Below are positions 16,353-24,871 of a DNA stretch of 64,000 nt, one piece after another. The stretch covers positions 186,001 through 250,000 of the forward strand of contig JACKIM010000001.1 of NCBI GenBank assembly GCA_020638465.1, written 5' to 3'. A model generated the notes under the pieces. That model saw only the letters and a list, made by a program, of their open reading frames with translations. It made no database searches and was not told the origin of the DNA. Positions within the stretch are counted from its first letter, which is position 1, and each line of letters starts with the position of its first letter. This stretch comes from Geminicoccaceae bacterium (GTDB lineage: Bacteria > Pseudomonadota > Alphaproteobacteria > Geminicoccales > Geminicoccaceae). A program made the position numbers and the translations under genes.

Positions 16353-17449
16353 CCGACCTGCCCTTCCCCCGGCCGCGTGAAAACCCGCTGTGCCTTGGCC
16401 ACGACAGGGCATTCGACCTGTTCGAGCGGGCGCGGCACAGCGGCCGGCTGCCCCACGCCTGGCTGTTGCAGGGTCCTCGCGGCATCGGCAAGGCGACCTT
16501 CGCGTTCAGGCTGGCGCGACACATGCTCGCGCCATCGGACCAGAACCCGGACGATCCCCAATCGGCGATCTTCCGCCAGGTGGCCCATCTCTCGCATGGG
16601 GACCTTCACCTCATCAATCGCCGACCTCATCCGCGTACCGGCAGGATGCAGAGCCATATCGTCATCGAGACCGTGCGCGAGGTCATCGACAAGCTGCACG
16701 AGACCGCCAGCGGACGGCGCGGCCGCGTCGTGCTCGTCGATGCCGCCGACCTCTTCAACACCAATGCCGCCAACGGCTTTCTCAAGATCCTCGAAGAACC
16801 GCCGCCGCAGACGGTGGTCCTGCTGGTCTGTCATCGGCCGGGAGCGGTCCTGCCTACCATCCGCTCGCGTTGCGCCCAGCTCAACCTGCGCCCGCTGAGC
16901 CTTGCCGGGACCGTCGACGTGATCGACCCCTGGCTGCCCGATCGACAGCCGGACCGGATCGAGGCTCTGGCGCGGCTCGCCGACGGCTCGCCGGGACGGG
17001 CGCTGAAGCTCGCCCTTACCGGATTTCTCGAAGCCTATGCCGGCCTGCTCGATGCGGCAGCCGGCACGGCGGACCATGATCTGCCCAGCCAGGCGATATT
17101 TGACGTCCTGACAGAGTTTTACGGGCGAAGCGATATCCACATGACGGCGGAACTGCTGGGACAGACATTGCACCGAGTAGCACTTCTTTCGGGCGGTGCC
17201 GACCTCGGTCGCCCGCTGGTCGAGCACGAGGAACAACGGCTGGCGACCATCTCCGCCGGCAGCCCGCTTGATCATTGGACATCCTTGTGGAACAAGCTGA
17301 ATGGCCTCGCGAGCCGGGTCGACAAGCTGAACAACGATCCCCGTCAGGAACTGATGCTGGCGGCCATGATGTTTGCCGATCGCCCGACGCATGGTTCCGG
17401 ATCGTCTGCACCGTCATTCTTGGCTGCCCGCGAGCCTTTCCCGATCTAG
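16349..17449 (+). CDS. holB: DNA polymerase III delta-prime subunit
   Basis: This 366-residue clamp-loader subunit works in the DnaX complex that opens the beta sliding clamp. The AAA+ core has a P-loop-like QGPRGIGKAT, a DELTA-prime hallmark VLVDAADLFNTNAANGFLKILEEPP, and TIRSRCAQLNLRPL (SRC motif). The zinc-knuckle cysteines of E. coli HolB are absent. It overlaps tmk by 4 bp and is followed by metG after a short repeat-containing gap. The last codons and the TAG stop fall within a duplicated sequence (see the repeat feature), so the exact C terminus may be recent. Confidence 0.92.
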   Translation: MTDLPFPRPRENPLCLGHDRAFDLFERARHSGRLPHAWLLQGPRGIGKATFAFRLARHMLAPSDQNPDDPQSAIFRQVAHLSHGDLHLINRRPHPRTGRMQSHIVIETVREVIDKLHETASGRRGRVVLVDAADLFNTNAANGFLKILEEPPPQTVVLLVCHRPGAVLPTIRSRCAQLNLRPLSLAGTVDVIDPWLPDRQPDRIEALARLADGSPGRALKLALTGFLEAYAGLLDAAAGTADHDLPSQAIFDVLTEFYGRSDIHMTAELLGQTLHRVALLSGGADLGRPLVEHEEQRLATISAGSPLDHWTSLWNKLNGLASRVDKLNNDPRQELMLAAMMFADRPTHGSGSSAPSFLAAREPFPI

Positions 17450-17485
17450 AGCCTTTCCCGATTTGCCGAAATTCGGGAAAGGCTC
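17432..17485. repeat. Direct plus inverted repeat at the holB 3' end
   Basis: The 14-mer GAGCCTTTCCCGAT occurs at 17432-17445 and again at 17449-17462. Thirteen of its bases recur inverted at 17473-17485. The second copy and the inverted copy form a hairpin with a 13-bp stem, while the first copy contributes the last holB codons. No T-run follows, so this is not a classic terminator. It may be a small dispersed repeat that inserted at the gene end. Confidence 0.7.
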
Positions 17486-17564
17486 CGGATCGTCGTTCTG
17501 CCGTATTTTCCGATCGTCAGGGTCTACCGGCCCCGATGGTGAAAAATCTTTGGGAGCCCACCCC

Positions 17565-19100
17565 GTGTCCGCACCTGGTGCCTACTACGTTACGACGCCG
17601 ATCTACTACGTGAACGACAACCCGCATATCGGCCATGCCTACACCACGCTGGCCTGCGATGCGGTAGCCCGTTTCATGCGGCTCGACGGCAGACAAGTCC
17701 ATTTCCTCACCGGCACCGACGAGCACGGCCAGAAAGTGGAGAAGGCGGCGACCGCCCGCGGCATGGACCCGCAGTCCTTCACCGACGAGGTCAGTCAGCG
17801 CTTCCGGGACCTTGCCCGGGCGATGAATTTCTCCAATGACGATTTCATCCGCACGACCGAGGCCCGTCACAAGCGTTCGGTGCAGGATCTGTGGAACCGC
17901 CTGCTGGAGGCTGGCGACATCTATCTCGGCAGCTATGCCGGCTGGTACGCGGTGCGCGACGAGGCATTCTACGCCGAAAACGAGATCAAGGACGGCAAGG
18001 CGCCCACGGGAGCGCCCGTGGAGTGGGTGGAGGAGCCATCCTACTTCTTCCGGCTGTCGGCCTGGCAGGACCGGCTTCTGGCCTGGTACGACGAGGACCC
18101 GGACCGTGTTCTGCCGGAAAGCCGCCGCAACGAGGTGATCAGCTTCGTCAAGGGGGGGCTGCAGGACCTGTCGATAAGCAGGACCACCTTCCGCTGGGGC
18201 GTGCCGGTACCCGGCGACGACGACCATGTGATGTATGTCTGGCTCGATGCGCTGACGAACTACATATCGGCCGTGGGCTATCCCGATCGCGACTGCGAGT
18301 TGTTCTCGACCTTCTGGCCTGCCGACGTCCATGTCGTCGGCAAGGATATCCTGCGCTTCCATGCTGTCTACTGGCCCGCATTCCTCATGGCGGCGGGCAT
18401 CGAACCACCGAAGCGCATACATGCCCATGGCTGGTGGACCAACGAGGGCCAGAAGATCTCCAAGTCGCTGGGAAATGTCATCGATCCCTATGAGCTGATC
18501 GAGCGCTACGGACTCGACCAGGTGCGCTATTTCCTGTTGCGCGAGGTGCCATTCGGCAATGACGGTGACTTCAGTCATGCTGCCATGGTTCGCCGGATGA
18601 ACAGCGACCTGGCCAATGATTACGGCAATCTCTGTCAGCGGGTACTGTCGATGATCGGCAGGAACTGCGGTGGTGCCGTGCCCGAACCCGGCGCATTCTC
18701 CGATGAGGACCAGATGTTGATCGGTTCGGCCGAAGCTCTTCTCGACACGGTGCGTGGGCACATGGAGCGGCAGTCGTCGCATCTGGCGCTCGAAACCATC
18801 TGGCGCGTGATTGCCGACGCCAACCGTTATGTCGACAGCATGGCGCCCTGGACCCTGCGCAAGACCGATCCCGCGCGCATGGCCACCGTGCTCTATGTGC
18901 TGGCGGAGACCATTCGCCATCTGGCAATTCTCACCCAGCCCTACATGCCCGACTCGTCCGGTCGCATTCTTGATTTGCTGGCCATCGACAAGCGGGACTT
19001 TTCCACACTTGGCGAAAGTGGCCGCCTGGTACCGGGTACCCCCCTGCCCCGGCCCGAAGGCGTATTCCCGCGCCACATCGAGGCCGAGCCGGCTACCTGA
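17565..19100 (+). CDS. metG: Methionyl-tRNA synthetase
   Basis: This 511-residue class I synthetase charges tRNA-Met. The HIGH motif appears in NDNPHIGHAY near the start and the KMSKS motif as QKISKSLGN; WLDALTNYISAVGYP is typical of MetRS. The zinc-binding cysteine knuckle and the C-terminal dimerisation domain are absent, as in the short type-2 enzymes of many alphaproteobacteria. The start was set at GTG 17565, with a GGGAG ribosome site, because the frame upstream (from 17373) overlaps holB and is not conserved. In relatives it is followed by tatD, but here an opposing protease gene intervenes. Confidence 0.93.
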   Translation: MSAPGAYYVTTPIYYVNDNPHIGHAYTTLACDAVARFMRLDGRQVHFLTGTDEHGQKVEKAATARGMDPQSFTDEVSQRFRDLARAMNFSNDDFIRTTEARHKRSVQDLWNRLLEAGDIYLGSYAGWYAVRDEAFYAENEIKDGKAPTGAPVEWVEEPSYFFRLSAWQDRLLAWYDEDPDRVLPESRRNEVISFVKGGLQDLSISRTTFRWGVPVPGDDDHVMYVWLDALTNYISAVGYPDRDCELFSTFWPADVHVVGKDILRFHAVYWPAFLMAAGIEPPKRIHAHGWWTNEGQKISKSLGNVIDPYELIERYGLDQVRYFLLREVPFGNDGDFSHAAMVRRMNSDLANDYGNLCQRVLSMIGRNCGGAVPEPGAFSDEDQMLIGSAEALLDTVRGHMERQSSHLALETIWRVIADANRYVDSMAPWTLRKTDPARMATVLYVLAETIRHLAILTQPYMPDSSGRILDLLAIDKRDFSTLGESGRLVPGTPLPRPEGVFPRHIEAEPAT

Positions 19101-19115
19101 ACCGAATGACATTTC

Positions 19116-21383
19116 CTACCATGTAAAATCGAAGCGCAGGCCGAAGACCGCCTCGTCGTCGGCCTGCGCCACGTGGTCGGGCTCATGGCGCAGCATCAGC
19201 CACGGCTGGACGCGAGCATGCTCGCCGAGCGGTCGGTCATAGGCGAGTTCGAGGCGTAATTCACGTCCGCTGGGCGTGGTATCAAGGCGGGACGAGGCAT
19301 AGCCGATCGAGCCGTCGGCAGCCTGCGACACGGGCAGTTCGGCCCGGACGCTACCGTCCTCCACCCGCAGGGGCTGGCCGAACGCGATGCCCAGGCGGTC
19401 GCCTTGTGCGATCAGGTCATGCCCCGTTGCACGGGCGACAAAGGCCGATGACCAGACCGCCGACCAGTCGCCGAATGCCCCCCTGCCACTGTCGATGTCG
19501 CTGCGGCCTACACTGGCATCGATACCGATCGACCAGCCCGCCAGCTTCCGGCCGAGGGAGAGGCCCAGGAACTGCGTCCGGGCACCCGTCCCCAGCCCCG
19601 CAAACGCGCCGCCGGCATCGCTGCCCAGCACCGCCCCGTCCTCGTTGACGAGGCTGTGGGTCACGGCGAACCCTCCGCCGAGTTCTACCCGCGTGGCGAT
19701 CATGACGCTGCCGCCATCGCCCTGCAAGGCATCTCCGGAATGCACGGCGACGCGAAGGCCCTGCGCCGCCAACATGAACTGCTCGCCCGATCCGGCGAGG
19801 CCCAGCGCCGGCATGGCCATGTCCGCAGGCGAGAGCAGGAGCCCTTCATTGTCATGGATTTCGCTGTACAAGGCCGAGGCGGGCATGTCGAACCCCAGCC
19901 GCAGGCGTCGGTCATCGATATCGCCAAAGGCCCATCCGACACGACCCCGGCTGTCATCATCGACATTCTCCGCACGATAGGCCGTAAAACGGGTATCCGC
20001 GGCCGCCGTCCGGGCGGTCCAGCTCACTCCTCCCCCCAGCAGCGGCGCGGAACCGCTGGCCCGGCCGTCCGTGGCCTCGCCCATTGCAAACGCGTCGAAC
20101 CGCTGTTGGAGCAGCGGTGCCGGGTCATGACGATGGATGCCCCGCCCCAGACCGGCATCATAGGCGCGACCGAGCCCGTCGATGGCAAGGGCGGCAGTGA
20201 CGATGTCGGAACCCGCCAGCGCATCACCGAAGGCCGGTCCGAGATCGAGATGGCTGCCGGCAAGTTGCGTCGAGGAGCCATCGCTGCCCGGCAGGGACAG
20301 GCTGCCCGACGGCGCCAGTGCAGCCCCGAGGTCGAGCATGCCGCGTCCATAGGTCAGATCGGTGCCGGCAGCACCGAGATCGCGGGCGCTGGAAAGCAGG
20401 AGGTCGACGACCTGCGCGCCGCTCATGAAAGGGAAACGGGCCTTGAGCACGGCCACTGCCCCGCTGACCAGCGGAGTGGCGAACGAAGTGCCATTGACTC
20501 TCTGCAGTTCACCGGCGGCATTGGTGGCATTCACACCTTGTCCCGGCGCGACGAGGTAGAATTCCGCCTGCTCCGGGGTGGCGGGCCTGGATGAACTGGC
20601 GGCGAGCGTGAGATCGGCGCCGACCGATCCGACGGCAACCAGCTTGCCACCCAGTCGCGAATCGCCGGCATAAGCAGCGGGATAGATCAGCGATCCACCG
20701 GTATTGCCGGCAGCGGCCGCGATCACCACGTCCTGACCGGTCGCCTCAACCAGCGATGCGATCGGAAACCCTGCGAGGTCCGAACTCCCCTGGCTCAGGT
20801 TGATGACATCGGCACCGTTCGCGGCGGCATGGCGCACGGCAGCAGCCGTATCATCGGCACGAAAGCACGAGGCCCCACAGGACTGGTCCGCGTCGAGGGA
20901 CATGAGCCGCGCGTCGGGAGCGATGCCGACGATCATGCGGCCATCGCGTTTCGACACGATCCGCGAGGCGACCCAGTTTCCGTGATCGAGGTCGTCCCGG
21001 CCACCACCGGCCACCACACGACCGTTGCGGAACGTTGCACTGGCAGGGTGGAGGTCGTCGTTGAAGTCGGTCGGATCCACCGTTCCGCCTGGGCCGTTAT
21101 AGGAGGTCACTCCACTGTCGACGAGCGCAACCACGCTCCCCTTGCCGGTGGCACCGGCGGCCAGGGCTGCATCGCCGCGGACAGCGCGAAGGGACCAGCT
21201 GCTGGCAAGTTCGCGTTTCAGCTGGGCAGTGGTCGGAGCGGGCGGTTGCAGGGCAGGCCGCTGCGGTTGCGAGGGGCTGCTCGCCATCGTGGCCGAACCG
21301 CCGCCCGAGCCCCCACCCCCGCAGCCCGACAGCAGCAGGGCGATGACCACGCCGGATGCGCCGTTTCGAAGCCATTCCCGCAT
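19116..21383 (-). CDS. Secreted subtilisin-like (S8) serine protease, autotransporter-like
   Basis: The 755-residue protein starts with a lipoprotein-type signal (LLLSGC, C21) and a glycine/serine/proline-rich linker. An S8 peptidase domain spans about 80-350 with the complete catalytic set: D89 (ALVDSG), H134 (DHGNWVAS), oxyanion N227 (AAAGN) and S300 (NGTSFATP). The remaining 400 residues are glycine-rich and strand-like and end in LRFDFTW, suggesting an outer-membrane autotransporter-type barrel, though this is less certain than the protease. It faces metG, ending 15 bp from it, and splits the usual metG-tatD run, which suggests later insertion. Its upstream region has several CtrA-like half sites. 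Confidence 0.85.
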   Translation of the reverse strand: MREWLRNGASGVVIALLLSGCGGGGSGGGSATMASSPSQPQRPALQPPAPTTAQLKRELASSWSLRAVRGDAALAAGATGKGSVVALVDSGVTSYNGPGGTVDPTDFNDDLHPASATFRNGRVVAGGGRDDLDHGNWVASRIVSKRDGRMIVGIAPDARLMSLDADQSCGASCFRADDTAAAVRHAAANGADVINLSQGSSDLAGFPIASLVEATGQDVVIAAAAGNTGGSLIYPAAYAGDSRLGGKLVAVGSVGADLTLAASSSRPATPEQAEFYLVAPGQGVNATNAAGELQRVNGTSFATPLVSGAVAVLKARFPFMSGAQVVDLLLSSARDLGAAGTDLTYGRGMLDLGAALAPSGSLSLPGSDGSSTQLAGSHLDLGPAFGDALAGSDIVTAALAIDGLGRAYDAGLGRGIHRHDPAPLLQQRFDAFAMGEATDGRASGSAPLLGGGVSWTARTAAADTRFTAYRAENVDDDSRGRVGWAFGDIDDRRLRLGFDMPASALYSEIHDNEGLLLSPADMAMPALGLAGSGEQFMLAAQGLRVAVHSGDALQGDGGSVMIATRVELGGGFAVTHSLVNEDGAVLGSDAGGAFAGLGTGARTQFLGLSLGRKLAGWSIGIDASVGRSDIDSGRGAFGDWSAVWSSAFVARATGHDLIAQGDRLGIAFGQPLRVEDGSVRAELPVSQAADGSIGYASSRLDTTPSGRELRLELAYDRPLGEHARVQPWLMLRHEPDHVAQADDEAVFGLRFDFTW

Positions 21384-21398
21384 GACGTTCTTCTCCCG

Positions 21399-21496
21399 TT
21401 AACCTTATTGCCTCACCATGGTTAAATCGCCAGGTGGCTCATTCGAACGTCATTGCTATCGGGACCACACCTCATGACGTCAATCGCGTTAACCAT
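21399..21496. promoter_or_regulatory. Cluster of CtrA-like half sites between protease and tatD
   Basis: Three half sites lie within 100 bp: TTAACCTT at 21399-21406, ATGGTTAA (inverted TTAACCAT) at 21418-21425 and TTAACCAT at 21489-21496. TTAACCAT is a recognised CtrA-type half site in alphaproteobacteria. The first two lie just upstream of the protease start on the minus strand. Binding by CtrA is inferred from sequence only. Confidence 0.35.
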
Positions 21497-21591
21497 AGCC
21501 GTGAACCTTGCCTCTCACCGGCAGGGAAGCTAGTTCGAAGATCCTGACGACCGATCCTCCGCCTGCCAACCGATCGAAACCGAAGGCCCTC

Positions 21592-22374
21592 ATGCTCGTT
21601 GATTCCCACTGTCATCTCGACTTTCCCGAACTGCTGGCCGAGGAGGCCGGCGTGCTGGCGCGTGCACGCGAAGCGGGCGTGCGGACCATGCTGACCATCA
21701 GCACGAGACTTTCGACCTTCGACAACGTTCTGCAACTGGCAAATCGGCATGACGGGGTATGGTGCGCAACCGGTGTCCATCCCCATCAGTCGGGAGAAGA
21801 AGGTCCCGACAGCGCCGCTCCACTGATCGCCCATGCGGCCCATGCCAAGGTGATCGGCATCGGCGAGGCCGGACTGGACTATTTCTACGACAAGAGCCCC
21901 CGCGAGGCGCAGGCAGCGGGGTTCCGCGCCCATATCGACGCCGCGCGGGCGACCGGACTGCCCCTCATCGTCCATACCCGCGACGCCGAGGAGGACACGA
22001 TCCGCATCCTCGAAGAGGGATTGGCCAGGGGGCCGTTCGGCTGCGTCATCCATTGCTACAGCTCCAGTCCATGGTTGGGCGAGCGGGCCGTGGAGATGGG
22101 ATTCCACCTCGGTATCGGTGGCATTCTCACGTTCAACCGCTCCACCGAACTGCGCGAGACGGTCGCCCACATGCCGCGCGACCGGATCATCCTCGAAACC
22201 GACAGTCCCTATTTGGCACCCGTCCCCAAGCGCGGAAAACGCAACGAACCGGCCTTCGTCGCCCATGTGGCGGGCAGGCTTGCCGAGGTCTGGCAGATGA
22301 CTATTGCCGAGGTGGAAACACTGACCACTGACAATTTCTTCCGTCTGTTCAGCAAGGCGGAACGGCCTGCATGA
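21592..22374 (+). CDS. tatD: TatD-family metal-dependent DNase/hydrolase
   Basis: This 260-residue TIM-barrel hydrolase has metal ligands in DSHCHLD (H6 and H8), GEAGLDY, IVHTRDA, VIHCYS and ETDSPYLAP, all as in TatD. TatD proteins are 3'-5' exonucleases implicated in DNA repair or quality control. The ATG at 21592 (MLVDSHCH) was chosen because it begins the conserved fold; 28 upstream codons are open but not conserved. It overlaps the metallo-hydrolase gene by ATGA. In relatives this pair directly follows metG. Confidence 0.93.
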   Translation: MLVDSHCHLDFPELLAEEAGVLARAREAGVRTMLTISTRLSTFDNVLQLANRHDGVWCATGVHPHQSGEEGPDSAAPLIAHAAHAKVIGIGEAGLDYFYDKSPREAQAAGFRAHIDAARATGLPLIVHTRDAEEDTIRILEEGLARGPFGCVIHCYSSSPWLGERAVEMGFHLGIGGILTFNRSTELRETVAHMPRDRIILETDSPYLAPVPKRGKRNEPAFVAHVAGRLAEVWQMTIAEVETLTTDNFFRLFSKAERPA

Positions 22375-23153
22375 GAGTTACCGTTCTGGGATGCGGCACG
22401 AGTTCCGGCGTCCCGCAGATCGGATGCGACTGCGCTGTCTGCCGTTCACCCGATCCGCGCAACCGCCGCCGCCGCTGCAGCATCTTCCTCGAAGCCGCCG
22501 GCGAACAGGTGCTGTTCGACACGGGCCCTGACCTGCGCGATCAGTGCCTGACCGCCGGCATCGCCCGCATCACCGCCCTGATCTACACCCATGCCCATGC
22601 CGATCACATCCACGGGCTCGACGACCTGCGGCAGATCAACAACGTCATCGGCCAGCCGATCCCGACCCATGCGGCACCGGAGGTGATGCAGCGGATCAGG
22701 GACCGCTTCCCCTACGCCTTCCTCGGCGGGCGGCATGCAGAAGGGGGATTCTGGCGGCCGGAGCTCGACGAACGACCGTTCACCGGGCCATTTTCCATCG
22801 GCGCCCTGGACTTTGTCCCCTTCCGGCAGAAGCATGGCCGCGGGGAGAGCTGGGGGTTCCGGGTGGGGCCGTTCGGATATTCCACAGATGCCGACGGTCT
22901 CGACGAGAATGCCTTATCCATTCTCGAAGGTGTCGAGGTGTGGATCGTCGACGCACTGCGCGACAAGCCGCACCCGAGCCACGCCCATCTCGAACGCACG
23001 CTCGGCTGGATCGACCGCGTTGGCCCACGACGCTGCTGGCTCACCCACATGAATCACGAGGTGGACTACAACGCCTGGCTGGACAAGCTTCCGCCGGGCA
23101 TCGAACCGGCCCATGACGGACTTGTCATCGATATCGGGAATGCGGCGGACTGA
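22371..23153 (+). CDS. MBL-fold metallo-hydrolase (PhnP-like)
   Basis: This 260-residue metallo-beta-lactamase fold protein has the metal motif THAHADH (in IYTHAHADHIHGLDDLR) and a cysteine-rich N-terminal part IGCDCAVC, as in PhnP-type phosphodiesterases. The late histidines in LTHMNHEVDY complete the site. PhnP cleaves a cyclic ribose phosphate, but this gene sits in the conserved tatD operon away from any phosphonate genes, so its substrate is likely a different phosphodiester. The start overlaps the tatD stop (ATGA). Confidence 0.88.
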   Translation: MRVTVLGCGTSSGVPQIGCDCAVCRSPDPRNRRRRCSIFLEAAGEQVLFDTGPDLRDQCLTAGIARITALIYTHAHADHIHGLDDLRQINNVIGQPIPTHAAPEVMQRIRDRFPYAFLGGRHAEGGFWRPELDERPFTGPFSIGALDFVPFRQKHGRGESWGFRVGPFGYSTDADGLDENALSILEGVEVWIVDALRDKPHPSHAHLERTLGWIDRVGPRRCWLTHMNHEVDYNAWLDKLPPGIEPAHDGLVIDIGNAAD

Positions 23154-23166
23154 GGACCAATAAACA

Positions 23167-23188
23167 ACCCCGCCGCAAGCAGCGGGGT
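23167..23188. terminator. GC hairpin after the metallo-hydrolase gene
   Basis: A perfect 7-bp stem ACCCCGC/GCGGGGT with an 8-nt loop begins 14 bp after the stop codon. The following TATTCGCCTTTGC is only weakly T-rich. A related block, AGCAGCGGGG, recurs at 23272-23281. The region between this hairpin and spoVR may be a small dispersed intergenic repeat rather than a simple terminator. Confidence 0.4.
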
Positions 23189-23331
23189 ATTCGCCTTTGC
23201 GTTCAAGCGCCACGCAGGCTGCGCTCCCGGTCGGTCGCTAGTCGTCGCTGCGCTCCTCCACCGTCGCAGCGAGCAGCGGGGAATGTACCCAAAGAGATTC
23301 AAGCTCGCCACCTGTCCCGAACCGGCTCCGT

Positions 23332-24735
23332 TCAGTTGATCAGCTTCGCATCGAAGCCCTCCTCGGTGCTGGTGAGCAGCGCCTTCTTCTCGCGCAGGCT
23401 GGTTTCGAGATAGCAGTCATGCCCCCAGAGATAGCGCAGATGCTCAAGTGTCTTTTCCGCCTGTGACAGGTCGAGGTCGCGGCCATCGTGGTCGTGCACC
23501 AGATAGAGGATGCGGCCGCCCTTGTGGTCGCAATCGGCGATCCTGATGACCGGCATCGAACTGCAACCGACCTGCAACAGCAGCTTGTTGCGCACGTTCT
23601 CCCAATGGTCCTCGTCCGACACCGCATCGACGACCAGGTGCTCTCCGCGCGGAGCATAGGAGAAGATGTCGAGTTCACGCATCAGGTCGTGTGTCAGGAA
23701 ACGGCGCAGGAAGGCGACGTCGCGGTCGCTCTCGCGCACCACCATCATCTTCGCCCGGCCCTCGGGCGTATCCGCCCCGCCGAAGCGCTTTTCGATGTCA
23801 TGCCAGACCATGAAGCCGACGTGATAGGGGTTGAGACCGCCCGGATGCGGGCAGATCACCTGATTGTGCCGCACCATGAATTCGAGGAAGATCTCCTGCG
23901 GCAGGTCGAGGCTCGACATGATCTTGTGGTGCCAGTAGCTGGCCCAGCCCTCGTTCATGATCTTGGTCTCCATCTGCGGAATGAAGTACCGGGCCTCCTC
24001 GTCGACGATGGTCAACAGGTCGCGCTGCCATGTGGCGAGATCGGGATTGTGGTCGCGAACGAACAGCAACAGGTCGCCATCGGGTTCCAGCGGCACGCGC
24101 GAGAGGTCGACCTCCGCCGGCTCCTCGCCGGCATGCAACTCGCCGAACGGGTCGGTGCGCGGCGTCGCCGCCTCCAGCGCCCTCGCCCGCTGCTCCGCCC
24201 GGCTCAGTCTCGGCGTCAGCGCGTTGCGCGAGCGGTTCATCGACAGGGCATGGGCCGCATCGAGGAACGCCTCGACCAGATCGGGGCCGATCGACGGGTC
24301 CTCGATATAGCCACGCACCCGGTCGGCCCGCCGCTTGAACGCACTGATGGTGTCGCCGGCGCGCGTGCCGGAGGTAAAGGTGAAGTTGTTCTTGAAGAAG
24401 TCGTTATGGCCATAGACGTGGGCAATTGTCAGCACCTGCAGGCAGAGGCTGTTGTCGCGCATCAGATAGGCCAGGCACGGGTCGGAATTGATCACCATCT
24501 CGTAGGGCAGGCCCTGAACGCCATAACCGTAGAGCGTCTTGGTCTGCTCGAAGGATTTCCCATAACTCCAGTGCGGATAATGGGAAGGCATTCCATGGTA
24601 GGCCATGTAGCCGAGCATCGCTTCCTGATCGCAGACCTCGAACTCCTGCGGGTAGCAGTCCAGCTCGAACTCCTGCACCTTTTCCCGGATCTTCACGTCC
24701 CAGCGCTCCAGATCCGCCATCGACCAGCTCGTCAC
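23332..24735 (-). CDS. spoVR: SpoVR family protein
   Basis: The 467-residue protein matches SpoVR/YcgB along its length: YPQEFEVCDQEAMLGYMAYHGMP, PHWSYGKSF, AHVYGHNDFFKNN, KIMNEGWASYWH, and GLNPYHVGF. The family is named from a Bacillus sporulation gene but is widespread in non-sporulating proteobacteria, usually in an operon with the kinase PrkA/YeaG and YeaH, and linked to stress survival. Neither partner is nearby here. The start is GTG at 24735 with GGAGG 8 nt upstream. An unknown gene lies 136 bp upstream on the same strand. Molecular function is not established. Confidence 0.93.
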   Translation of the reverse strand: MTSWSMADLERWDVKIREKVQEFELDCYPQEFEVCDQEAMLGYMAYHGMPSHYPHWSYGKSFEQTKTLYGYGVQGLPYEMVINSDPCLAYLMRDNSLCLQVLTIAHVYGHNDFFKNNFTFTSGTRAGDTISAFKRRADRVRGYIEDPSIGPDLVEAFLDAAHALSMNRSRNALTPRLSRAEQRARALEAATPRTDPFGELHAGEEPAEVDLSRVPLEPDGDLLLFVRDHNPDLATWQRDLLTIVDEEARYFIPQMETKIMNEGWASYWHHKIMSSLDLPQEIFLEFMVRHNQVICPHPGGLNPYHVGFMVWHDIEKRFGGADTPEGRAKMMVVRESDRDVAFLRRFLTHDLMRELDIFSYAPRGEHLVVDAVSDEDHWENVRNKLLLQVGCSSMPVIRIADCDHKGGRILYLVHDHDGRDLDLSQAEKTLEHLRYLWGHDCYLETSLREKKALLTSTEEGFDAKLIN

Positions 24736-24871
24736 GATATCCGCCTCCAGATGAGTAAGGGCCTGCCTGTGAAACCTTACGACCTGGGCGTTATTTCAAA
24801 AGGTATAATAAACGCAATGGTAGATTATATGGGAAAGCCTGTCGAGACGGGAGTTGCCACGAACATCATCC

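Noticed and set aside
21399..21425. Full CtrA box before the protease
   Set aside because: The two TTAA units are 19 nt apart, not 7, so only half sites can be claimed here.
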